In this document: positions 56,109 through 63,518 of the stretch, piece by piece
Layout of the letters: each line of letters begins with the position of its first letter
Position numbering within the stretch: position 1 is the stretch's first letter
Origin: a virus
IMG/VR virus record: IMGVR_UViG_3300008952_000006
Coordinates: 1 to 64,000 of that record
Length of the DNA: 64,000 nucleotides
Strand: one strand, 5' to 3'
Program-made: the position numbers and the translations under genes
Notes under the pieces: generated by a model
Told to the model about the DNA's origin: nothing
Seen by the model: only the letters and a program-made list of their open reading frames with translations
Databases searched by the model: none

Positions 56109-57194
56109 GTGAAAGTCATTGAAATTTTAAACATTAGAGCCACTCCGCACGTAAAAGTGCGCGCTTACCCAACAACGAGTACTAACCGGTGGTCCAGAAA
56201 CGACTTTACTGATCCAGAAGATGATGAAGTCTGGGATGAAGATGACCTTACCCCTGTTGAAAGAGGTCACGTGTATCTATGGAAAGAAGACGATGATGGT
56301 TGGATACATATCTTTATGCCGTTTAAAATAATGGATGAAGAAACAGGTATACTGCTCAGAGGCTTCCAGACATTCCGCAGTACAGCTCCTTTTGTAACTG
56401 GCAGAAATCATGCCTTGGATAAGCTAACTAAAAATCCAAAATCTTGTCTCCAGAACTTTAAATTTACTAAAGAGTATTTTAATACATTTAAAAAGAAAGT
56501 TAAGGCTATAGACGGGGTAGTAGAGAAAGATGAAATTGACGTAGAAGCTCTTCTTTCCCATATCCAGGAAACAAGAGAGACTGTAAAAGCGCTTAATAGC
56601 ACAGTAGCCTCTTTAAGAACCACCTACTGTGTAGCTTCCAGTGAAGTAAAACTAGACACAAGAGAAAAACTAGAAGAGGCATTAAAACAATTCTCTATGC
56701 TAAGAGACTCTTTCAGAGAATCCGGTAAAGAGAGAGTTGTGTTAGCAAAAATTCTAAGTCGTTTAAAAGAAGAGTCTGGAAGGAAAACAGCTTACATTGA
56801 AGCGAGCGAGTGGTTTAGTGTGTTAACAAAAGAACTAAACCTCGTGCGCAGTGCAGACTTCGACAGACTAGAAAGAGAGGCGGTTCATAAACACAGGGTA
56901 GACATTGGGGACCTAGATATGACAGCTAGACCACCCACACTAATGGCTCTTGGAGTTGAATTAGATAGGTTAAAACAGTACTTCCCGTGTCTTATAAAAC
57001 TTAAAGTAGTCAACACTCAAAACACCGAAGCAGTCTACCTGGACTTACCAGGGATAAAAATATCCCTCTTAAGCGATGGTGCTGTAAAAGTAGAAGGTGA
57101 CCCAGCAGTACTTAAACCATTCGTAGAAGGCTCATCCGCAGTTCAGGCTGCGGGGAGGCGTAGACGTACGATCTACACAGAAGATGAAAACTAG
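56109..57194 (+). CDS. Hypothetical coiled-coil protein between inverted-repeat pairs
   Basis: A 361-aa protein. GTG at 56109 is chosen because AAAGGAGG lies 4-5 nt upstream; the ATG at 56040 has no site. The N-terminal ~110 residues are an alpha/beta domain with acidic loop (DPEDDEVWDEDDLTPVERG); about 125-270 is coiled coil (for example LLSHIQETRETVKALNSTVA). The gene is clearly AT-richer than its neighbours, suggesting separate origin. Flanking sites make it a candidate partner of the ParB-like protein, or a ParA-less partition factor. Confidence 0.6.
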   Translation: MKVIEILNIRATPHVKVRAYPTTSTNRWSRNDFTDPEDDEVWDEDDLTPVERGHVYLWKEDDDGWIHIFMPFKIMDEETGILLRGFQTFRSTAPFVTGRNHALDKLTKNPKSCLQNFKFTKEYFNTFKKKVKAIDGVVEKDEIDVEALLSHIQETRETVKALNSTVASLRTTYCVASSEVKLDTREKLEEALKQFSMLRDSFRESGKERVVLAKILSRLKEESGRKTAYIEASEWFSVLTKELNLVRSADFDRLEREAVHKHRVDIGDLDMTARPPTLMALGVELDRLKQYFPCLIKLKVVNTQNTEAVYLDLPGIKISLLSDGAVKVEGDPAVLKPFVEGSSAVQAAGRRRRTIYTEDEN

Positions 57195-57201
57195 GGAGGG
57201 G

Positions 57202-57221
57202 TGACAGAATGAAAGTTGTCA
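57202..57221. promoter_or_regulatory. Inverted repeat 3
   Basis: TGACAGA-ATGAAA-GTTGTCA, left arm 5 of 7 bases matching, right arm perfect. It begins 8 nt after the stop of the coiled-coil gene. Confidence 0.65.
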
Positions 57222-57274
57222 CTCACCGTTATTCGGTAGAATCCCGTAAACAAAGGTAATACCTAGGTTTTTGG

Positions 57275-57315
57275 TGACAACAATGAAGTTGTCATCGACA
57301 AGGTGAAAGTTGTCA
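57275..57315. promoter_or_regulatory. Inverted-repeat pair 4-5
   Basis: Site 4, 57275-57294, perfect TGACAAC-AATGAA-GTTGTCA. Site 5, 57296-57315, CGACAAG-GTGAAA-GTTGTCA. Starts are 21 bp apart, as in the first pair. They precede the ParB-like gene by about 155 bp. Confidence 0.7.
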
Positions 57316-57470
57316 CCCTCTAGGTACTTGTGGCTTGCATATGGATGAAGTTATTACCAATAATGTTAAATAGAATTTCTATTTTACCAACACGCTCAGC
57401 TACTACGACAGACGAATTGTTAGTAGCTTTATCTGGCAGCAACACAGTGAAACATGCCAAAGGAGAAACT

Positions 57471-58388
57471 ATGGCGCAAGACCAACTAAAACTTAAGAAG
57501 TTTAAGTTTGAAGACATCGAACTCAACGTTGATGGCTTCCAGAATTGTAGAAAGGCAGACATATATGATGTCAAAGAATTAAAGGAGTCCATCAAGCGAG
57601 AAGGGCTTCTAAATCCGCCAATCGTGCGGGTTTATAAAGATGATGACGGAGAGCAAAGAATTGTTCTTTTAGCGGGGTATCGAAGATACCAAGCTATTTC
57701 AGAGGAACGAAACACTCGAAAAGAGGCTGGGGAGAGCACTGCTAAGTTTTACGACATGATTCAGTGCACTGTCTTCTCAGGGTCTTTGGACGAAGCTCTT
57801 GCATTAAACTTGAGTGAGAATATGCAAAGGCAGAAGCTCAATCATGCGGACCAATGCGAAGCCATTGCGAAGCTTGTGGAGCGTGTTGGTAACCAAGAAC
57901 AGGTTTCCGGTATGCTTAGCATCAGCCAGCCTCAAGTAAGTGTTATGACTTCCACCTACCTTGGTCTATGCAAGATGGGTTTAGAGGCGCTCCGACACGG
58001 AAATATCCGCCTGAACCTAGCCAAGAGATTGGCGAGGTACTTAAAAGAAGATGGCTCTCCTGATGTTAAAAAGCAGGAAGAAATCCTCGAAGAGATATTA
58101 ACCGCAAAAGACGGCTCCCTGCCTGAAGATGCTCAACGTAAACGGGCTAAGACATATAGGAGCAAGCGCGAAGTGGAAGAACTGCGTGCCTTGTTAGCGA
58201 ACGCAGAGGGCGATGAAGTTGACGCAGACTACCGTAAAGTATCCATGCAGTGGTGCAAATGGTATTTCTGCGAGCTAAACACCGACACGATGCTTTACCG
58301 AGTGGAGGAGGACACTGTAGAGCTTATCGAAGAAGAAGCGCCAAAGCCCAAGAAAAAGAAGCGTAAGAAAATTCGCGTGGGTGAATAA
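57471..58388 (+). CDS. ParB-family protein
   Basis: A 305-aa protein. The N-terminal domain has DVKELKESIKREGLLNPPIV and GYRRYQA (residues 69-75, box II of the ParB CTP-binding fold), ALALNLSENMQRQKLN (box III), then an HTH (QVSGMLSISQPQVSV). ParB proteins load on DNA at palindromic sites and slide as CTP-dependent clamps in chromosome or plasmid partition. The Lys-rich end (KKKKRKKIRVGE) may add DNA binding. The start at 57471 has AGGAGA; the frame from 57330 overlaps nothing useful. No ParA-type ATPase was seen, but a ParB in a ThiF/JAB cluster is the hallmark of PRTRC cassettes. Confidence 0.85.
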   Translation: MAQDQLKLKKFKFEDIELNVDGFQNCRKADIYDVKELKESIKREGLLNPPIVRVYKDDDGEQRIVLLAGYRRYQAISEERNTRKEAGESTAKFYDMIQCTVFSGSLDEALALNLSENMQRQKLNHADQCEAIAKLVERVGNQEQVSGMLSISQPQVSVMTSTYLGLCKMGLEALRHGNIRLNLAKRLARYLKEDGSPDVKKQEEILEEILTAKDGSLPEDAQRKRAKTYRSKREVEELRALLANAEGDEVDADYRKVSMQWCKWYFCELNTDTMLYRVEEDTVELIEEEAPKPKKKKRKKIRVGE

Positions 58389-59945
58389 TTGAAAAGTGTC
58401 GAAGAACTCGACCTTTTGATACGTGCAGCCTACCCGGTCATCTTTGTGGTTTCCTACGAAGAAGGCCGGGTAGAGTCTGCGCTGTCAGAAATAGTCGAAC
58501 GCCGTAACGCTAAGGGATCGAATGCCAAACTACATGTTTGGTCGATAACTGAGGGTTGTCGGTGTGGTGATACTGTTCTACAAGATCTCGATGGACCTTT
58601 GGACGTCCTGGAATATATCCAGGGATACAAAGAATCCGGGGTGTTCTTGCTAAGAGACTTCGCAAATTTTCTTAACACAGGCCCAGAGTACCTCATACAG
58701 CGCAAGCTGAGAGATGCTATTTCGGGGCTAGGGCCTGGGGTCAACATAGTAATCGTTGACTCTGAGCTAGAGATACCGCCAAGACTAGAGAAGCTCCTGT
58801 CAGTGATTGACTTCGATCTTCCCAGCCTAGACGAGCTTAGTGTAATCGCTGAGCAACTAATGTCAGACTGTAGCGCCACGGCCTCCCTGAAGGAAGAAGC
58901 GCGGTCTACCATGGTATCGGTCGGAGCCAATACCGCGCTAGGGCTTACCCTGGCCGAGGCTGAGAATGTCTTCGCTAAATCACTAGCTTATAACAGGACG
59001 CTGGACCCACACATTATCATTGATGAGAAGAAGAATATTATCCGAAAATCGGGTGTGCTTCAATTCTATGACGTGGACAGGGACATGAGTTCTGTAGGCG
59101 GTCTAGGAAACCTAAAACGATGGCTTAGCCAAAGGAGTAGCTCCTTTAGTGATGAAGCCAAAGAATACGGCCTACCTAATCCTCGAGGGGTGCTAATTGT
59201 GGGCATCCCAGGGACAGGGAAGAGCCTTGTTTCGAAATGTATTGGGAATGACTGGAACATGCCAGTCCTCCGCATGGATGTGGGGGCCTTGTTTGGCTCC
59301 CTGGTTGGACAATCAGAATCCAATATGCGGAAAGCCTTAAAGACAGCGGAAGCCTTGGCACCCTGCGTGCTATGGATTGACGAGCTTGAGAAAAGCCTAG
59401 GCAGCTCTTCGGGCGTCTCCGATAGTGGGACAACCGCCAGAGTGTTTGGTTCCTTCCTAAGCTGGATGCAAGAAAAGACATCCCCGGTATTCGTCGTTGC
59501 AACAGCAAACGATGTATCGGCACTTCCGCCTGAAATGTTGCGCAAAGGAAGATTCGATGAATTATTCTTCGTAGACCTCCCTAACGCAGTAGACCGCCTC
59601 GAAATCATCGCTATCCATTTGGATAGGCTTGGTAGAAGCTGTACCCGTGACCCAAAAGAGCTATCGTCTCTGGTGGAAGTCACAGAGGGTTTCTCTGGGG
59701 CGGAGTTAGAACAAATCATTATAGATGGGATGTATGCGGCGTTTCCAGAAAACAGGGAACCCACAATAGAAGACTATTTCCAAGCAGCTAGCAACACGGT
59801 TCCCTTGTCATCCACGATGGATGGTAAGATCAGTGACCTGAGAAAGTGGGCGGCTGGAAAGGCTATCCAGGCAAATGAGTCTGGTGACACAGCCAACACA
59901 ATGATCCCAGCTAAAGTTAAACCACGACGGAGAATCATGAATTGA
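58389..59945 (+). CDS. AAA+ ATPase, Ycf46-like
   Basis: A 518-aa protein. Residues about 1-220 form an N-terminal domain with a degenerate P-loop-like region, typical of Ycf46-type proteins. The AAA+ module follows: GIPGTGKS (272-279, Walker A), VLWIDELEK (Walker B), FVVATANDVSALPPEMLRKG (sensor 1 and arginine finger region). Such ATPases remodel or unfold partner proteins. TTG start immediately after the ParB stop, so coupled. Neighbouring DUF2997, radical SAM and DUF1257-like genes repeat a linkage known for Ycf46. Confidence 0.8.
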   Translation: MKSVEELDLLIRAAYPVIFVVSYEEGRVESALSEIVERRNAKGSNAKLHVWSITEGCRCGDTVLQDLDGPLDVLEYIQGYKESGVFLLRDFANFLNTGPEYLIQRKLRDAISGLGPGVNIVIVDSELEIPPRLEKLLSVIDFDLPSLDELSVIAEQLMSDCSATASLKEEARSTMVSVGANTALGLTLAEAENVFAKSLAYNRTLDPHIIIDEKKNIIRKSGVLQFYDVDRDMSSVGGLGNLKRWLSQRSSSFSDEAKEYGLPNPRGVLIVGIPGTGKSLVSKCIGNDWNMPVLRMDVGALFGSLVGQSESNMRKALKTAEALAPCVLWIDELEKSLGSSSGVSDSGTTARVFGSFLSWMQEKTSPVFVVATANDVSALPPEMLRKGRFDELFFVDLPNAVDRLEIIAIHLDRLGRSCTRDPKELSSLVEVTEGFSGAELEQIIIDGMYAAFPENREPTIEDYFQAASNTVPLSSTMDGKISDLRKWAAGKAIQANESGDTANTMIPAKVKPRRRIMN

Positions 59946-60805
59946 TTAAGTATCGCACTGGGGTATGCCAGTTAGACGAAGCGTTAGCAGGGGGCTTCCC
60001 CTGCGGCGTTTCTGAGATTGTTGGGGGTGACGCCTGCGGCAAAACCTCACTATGCCTTAGTGTGATGCGAGAAGCTTCTCTTGAAGATCTCCCGACAGTC
60101 CTTATCTACACCGAAGGCTTACCCGATAAAGTATATTTTAGTAAGGCGGGTCCAAGCGACTGTGTAGTCGTGACTCCGGGGTTTGGGGAGGCAGCTATTG
60201 AGGCTGGCTTCTCAGCCCTGGTTCACGGGGCGAAGGTTGTCATAATTGACAGCATTACAAACCTGGGGACCTTTACAGAAATGGATTATCCAATTGGGGC
60301 CCGAGAGCCCTATGGTCAGAAGAAGCTCGTTTTCCACGGCCTGAAGGTTCTCCGAGAGGAGGCCATAAAAAGAGAGGCATTAGTCCTCGTGACAAGTCAG
60401 CTAAGAACCCAAATCGGGGCATTAGTCCAAGTACCAGCATCCTCGTTCGAAGGTATTATCAATAATATTTGTAGCACCCGGATAAAAACACGCCGTGCCC
60501 AAGTGAGAACAGAGTACGGTGAGCTAGCCTATGCGAAAATAGAATTCTCTATCTTTCGATCCTTGTCTACCCCTCCGGGGAGCAAGGCATATGGTTTCAT
60601 TTTCAACCAACAGGGCTACAATAAGAACTTTGAATTACTAAGAGCATTGATAGCTAACGGGGTTTTCCGAAAAGCGGGAGCCTACTTTACAGACCCAGAA
60701 GGAAACAATCTTGGGCCTGGGTATCAGCAAGCTTTAGAACAAATAGGAAACAACTTTAACCACTACTGGGAGCTTTATTATGGAAGTCAAAGTAACAATC
60801 AATGA
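59942..60805 (+). CDS. RecA-like recombinase/ATPase
   Basis: A 287-aa protein. LDEALAGGFPCGVSEIVGGD leads to ACGKTS (Walker A, Lys34), VVIIDSITN is Walker B, and LVLVTSQLRTQ matches the RecA loop region. Size and order fit phage UvsX/RecA-type recombinases, shorter than bacterial RecA. TTG start overlapping the preceding stop (TTGA). It could act in recombination; its position in the AAA-DUF2997 run leaves a cassette role open. Confidence 0.8.
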   Translation: MIKYRTGVCQLDEALAGGFPCGVSEIVGGDACGKTSLCLSVMREASLEDLPTVLIYTEGLPDKVYFSKAGPSDCVVVTPGFGEAAIEAGFSALVHGAKVVIIDSITNLGTFTEMDYPIGAREPYGQKKLVFHGLKVLREEAIKREALVLVTSQLRTQIGALVQVPASSFEGIINNICSTRIKTRRAQVRTEYGELAYAKIEFSIFRSLSTPPGSKAYGFIFNQQGYNKNFELLRALIANGVFRKAGAYFTDPEGNNLGPGYQQALEQIGNNFNHYWELYYGSQSNNQ

Positions 60806-60965
60806 GGACGGGTCAACCGAAATAGAAGTTGACGGCGTCAAAGGCCAGGGATGTACCAAGTACACCGATGCTGTAATCAAGGCACTCGGTGGTACGGTAA
60901 CCTCTGATAAAAAGAAGCCGGAATTTTACGAGAAGGCAGATGAAAACGTAAAGGCGGGGTCATGA
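60780..60965 (+). CDS. DUF2997-like small protein
   Basis: A 61-aa protein. EVKVTINEDGSTEIEVDGVK, GQGCTKYTDAVIKALGG is the pattern of DUF2997 (strand, DG turn, strand, GxxC, helix ending LG). Members are usually linked to DUF1257 and AAA genes; biochemical role unknown. It overlaps the RecA-like stop. Confidence 0.65.
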   Translation: MEVKVTINEDGSTEIEVDGVKGQGCTKYTDAVIKALGGTVTSDKKKPEFYEKADENVKAGS

Positions 60966-61381
60966 CTGGCGCTAGAAAAAATAGTCTATTTGTATTAGAC
61001 GATGGCGAGACATATGCTGGCGAAGGTCATGAAATACGTGTAACAGACGAGGAGCTTGCGCGGATTGTAAACGGCGAGAAGATCTACGAAGTTATCCCAG
61101 ATTGGGATGACCCGAATCGGGATGTTCCAGAAGGCGTGCCTACCGAGGCTGCTTTGGAGCCGCGCAGCTCTTTCGAGTATGTCCTAAACAACGATCACGT
61201 AAACAATCGTGTTTGGATAACCGTAAACGAGCCAGATGGCTCAGGTAAAGCCGACATCGGTATCCTGATTAACCATGATGGTGTCTCTATAGATGTTTAC
61301 CCTTTTCAGGCTGACGAAGCCGTGCTCCAACCCTACGTTCTATGGGGGGATATTAGAGAGGCAGAGAAAGATGAAGATTAA
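60962..61381 (+). CDS. Conserved hypothetical phage protein
   Basis: A 139-aa acidic protein. The C-terminal part (NNRVWITVNEPDGSG, GILINHDGVSIDVYP) matches short conserved phage and plasmid proteins; the N-terminal half is less typical. ATG overlaps the previous stop. Unknown function, probably an insertion into the cassette. Confidence 0.6.
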   Translation: MTGARKNSLFVLDDGETYAGEGHEIRVTDEELARIVNGEKIYEVIPDWDDPNRDVPEGVPTEAALEPRSSFEYVLNNDHVNNRVWITVNEPDGSGKADIGILINHDGVSIDVYPFQADEAVLQPYVLWGDIREAEKDED

Positions 61382-61979
61382 CGTCGCTGCGCTCGCGCAA
61401 GACAGTCTTGTGAATGGTCCTGGACGTCGTAATGTTTTACACGTCCAGGGGTGCTCTGTGGGCTGCCCTGGTTGCTTTAACAAACATACCTGGCCCAAGG
61501 CCGGGGGAACGGAGACAAGCGCTGAGGAGGTCGTCAGGCTGCTCCTGGAGTGGGAACCAGATGGTGTTACCATCTCTGGCGGAGAACCCATGGAGCAGTG
61601 GGAATCCTTGCGCCATATTCTAAAAGAAGTTCATAAAAGAAAGCCAGCAATAGATGTTATAATTTTTACAGGCTGGTCTAAAAACAGACTAAAAAAAGAA
61701 GGACGCCTAGAAGAAATGTCCAAGCCGTTCTACCAAAGTAAAACGCTTGTAAACATGGTTATCGCGGGGCCCTATGTTGAAGAACTTGCATGTGTGAAAC
61801 CACTAATTTCTTCGTCTAATCAAGAAATCATATACATAAACCCTGATTGTGAGAGGGTAGATTTATCTAAGCTCCCACGTGTAGCGGTAGACTGTGGCCC
61901 AAGTGGTTTCGTTATTACAGGTCTCCCAGACAAGGAAACACTAGAAGCGCTAACCAGCCCTGAGGGAGGTGAACGATGA
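61371..61979 (+). CDS. NrdG-like radical SAM protein
   Basis: A 202-aa protein. C28-x3-C32-x2-C35 in VQGCSVGCPGCFN binds the 4Fe-4S cluster; GVTISGGEPM is the SAM-binding GGE motif. Length and motifs fit the short activating-enzyme type (NrdG). The RNR of this genome is class II and needs no activase, and no NrdD is seen, so this protein probably serves the A AA/DUF2997/DUF1257 module instead. ATG at 61371 overlaps the previous gene. Confidence 0.75.
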   Translation: MKINVAALAQDSLVNGPGRRNVLHVQGCSVGCPGCFNKHTWPKAGGTETSAEEVVRLLLEWEPDGVTISGGEPMEQWESLRHILKEVHKRKPAIDVIIFTGWSKNRLKKEGRLEEMSKPFYQSKTLVNMVIAGPYVEELACVKPLISSSNQEIIYINPDCERVDLSKLPRVAVDCGPSGFVITGLPDKETLEALTSPEGGER

Positions 61980-62263
61980 GTAAACACGAGGAAGCGATGA
62001 TGGATGGTGATGCGCGTTTAATAGCAGCGGCCCCCGATATGCTCGCCGCCCTGAAGGCGCTAGACACTGTATGCATGGATGGTTTGGTTTCCGTATGCCC
62101 ACGTACAGGGCTTAGAAAGGAGCTTCACCTCCGAGAGATAATAGATGCAGCTATCAATAAAGCGGAAGGTGAGTGCGAACATGGTCATCCCCCTCAGAAT
62201 TGTATTCTGTGTGAGGATGAACAAGAAAGGGAGGTGAGTAATGTCAGCGTTAATAACGTGTGA
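61976..62263 (+). CDS. Small phage protein (RLIAAAPDML type)
   Basis: A 95-aa protein. DARLIAAAPDMLAALKAL is a well-known short phage helix motif of unknown role; a C-terminal CEHGHPPQNCILC segment (C-x-H...C..C) adds a probable zinc site. Overlaps both neighbours, so part of the run. Confidence 0.65.
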   Translation: MSKHEEAMMDGDARLIAAAPDMLAALKALDTVCMDGLVSVCPRTGLRKELHLREIIDAAINKAEGECEHGHPPQNCILCEDEQEREVSNVSVNNV

Positions 62264-62654
62264 AACGTGTATGAAAGACCAAAATGCCGTAGTAACCGCC
62301 CTGAAAAAATTGGGCATACCAGAAGAGTTAATCTTAATAGCCGAACCTGGGGAGCTTTTACAGCTCTCCGGGTATAGTCGCCAAAGCGCCCAAGTAGAGA
62401 TCTTAATAAAGAAGTCTTACTACGGTGGCTACGGTGACGTTGGGTTTGCTAAAGACAATAAGGGCAACTACAAAATATACGTAGATGACCTAGACGATGG
62501 TGGAGCCCTTGGGGCAAAAGTCGGGGGTAAATTCTCGTCTGGTGTCAGTCAATGGTACGCTGCCTGTGTGGCGCAGAAGGCCCTCAAAAAGCAGGGGCTC
62601 GTGACTAAAGTTAAGAAAAAGGGTAATAAGATTGTAGTTACTGCATCGGGGTAG
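62241..62654 (+). CDS. DUF1257/Ycf35-like protein
   Basis: A 137-aa protein. KDQNAVVTALKKLGIPEE, a strand VEILIKKSYYGGYGDVGFAK, NYKIYVDDLDDGG and a C-terminal helix and strands (KALKKQGLVTKVKKKGNKIV) match the layout of DUF1257 (Ycf35), usually next to DUF2997 and Ycf46-type AAA proteins. Function unproven. Good ribosome site (GGGAGGTG). Last gene of the run. Confidence 0.7.
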   Translation: MSALITCETCMKDQNAVVTALKKLGIPEELILIAEPGELLQLSGYSRQSAQVEILIKKSYYGGYGDVGFAKDNKGNYKIYVDDLDDGGALGAKVGGKFSSGVSQWYAACVAQKALKKQGLVTKVKKKGNKIVVTASG

Positions 62655-62676
62655 CCACTGTGCAGTAGCAACATTG

Positions 62677-62704
62677 TGTGGGCGCTAACGCGCCCCCACT
62701 TTTT
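62677..62704 (+). terminator. Intrinsic terminator at the end of the cassette run
   Basis: GGGCGC-TAAC-GCGCCC with outer pairing and T5. It closes the transcript that includes the DUF1257-like gene. Confidence 0.85.
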
Positions 62705-62719
62705 ATCTAGGAGGTAAGC

Positions 62720-63097
62720 ATGTTTTGGTTAGGTTTATGGGAGAGTATAAAGTCGGGGTCGAAGAAAGCCTGGGCAGCAATTAAAAAGCTGCCCCATTGG
62801 GCAATGATAGCGTTCTTTGTGTTGATCGCTTTGGTCTGGTGGATCTTTCAGCAGTACGTCGGCATCAAAAGAAAAGCCGCTGTAAGAACACAGCAGCTAG
62901 AGATCGAAAAGGAATACGCAAGAAAGGTCGCAGAGATCGAAGGGAATAACAAAGTCGAAGAAGAACGGCTTAGGAACGAATTCGAAGAAGGCAAGAAGAA
63001 GCTAGACGCCGTTAGCCTAGAGATTGACGAAGCAGCCAAGATGGGGCCTGTGGGTATCGCTAACGCTTGGGCGGACTTCCTTGGAGGGAACAAATGA
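62720..63097 (+). CDS. Membrane-anchored coiled-coil protein, i-spanin-like
   Basis: A 125-aa protein: short basic amphipathic start, one transmembrane helix (about 27-48, HWAMIAFFVLIALVWWIFQQ), then a long charged coiled coil (RTQQLEIEKEYARKVAEIEG). This is the build of an inner-membrane spanin (Rz) or a similar lysis protein. GGAGG before ATG. Its stop overlaps the next gene. Confidence 0.6.
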   Translation: MFWLGLWESIKSGSKKAWAAIKKLPHWAMIAFFVLIALVWWIFQQYVGIKRKAAVRTQQLEIEKEYARKVAEIEGNNKVEEERLRNEFEEGKKKLDAVSLEIDEAAKMGPVGIANAWADFLGGNK

Positions 63098-63516
63098 GAC
63101 ACGCTCTTATTACATATCTATCAGTGGGGTTAATAATCCTAACTACCCCCGCAATCGCTTCTGCGGAGCCTACAGACTGTATAGTGCCCCAAGCGATTAC
63201 TACCCCCTGTTCAGGAGTTCTGCTCCCCACAGACGCCGCTGAGGCTGGTTTACGTTGCTTAAGAGTGGACGTCCCCCGACTAACCCTAGAACTCGAGTAC
63301 CAGAAGAACCTATTTGAGTCCCAAAAGAATTATTACACGCTTATATTGAGCGCAGAGCAAAAGAGATCAGCGGGCTTATCTGCACAGATAGACGTGCTAA
63401 TAGCTAAGCCGTTACCAAAGAAGTCTGCGTTTGATAGTCCAGCGTTCTGGACTGTTTTGGGGATGTTTGTTGGCGCGGGTGCAGCTATAGGGATCGCCCA
63501 TTCGCTGCCCCGGTAG
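63094..63516 (+). CDS. Exported protein with C-terminal membrane helix
   Basis: A 140-aa protein. Signal peptide MRHALITYLSVGLIILTTPA with AIASAEP cleavage region, then DCIVPQAITTPCSGVLLPTD, a coiled-coil-like helix, and a C-terminal hydrophobic helix (FWTVLGMFVGAGAAIGIAHS). The 'PCSGVLLP' part recurs in phage lysis-associated proteins. Together with 62720 it likely forms a periplasm-spanning pair. GGAGGG before ATG. Confidence 0.6.
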   Translation: MRHALITYLSVGLIILTTPAIASAEPTDCIVPQAITTPCSGVLLPTDAAEAGLRCLRVDVPRLTLELEYQKNLFESQKNYYTLILSAEQKRSAGLSAQIDVLIAKPLPKKSAFDSPAFWTVLGMFVGAGAAIGIAHSLPR

Positions 63517-63518
63517 CG

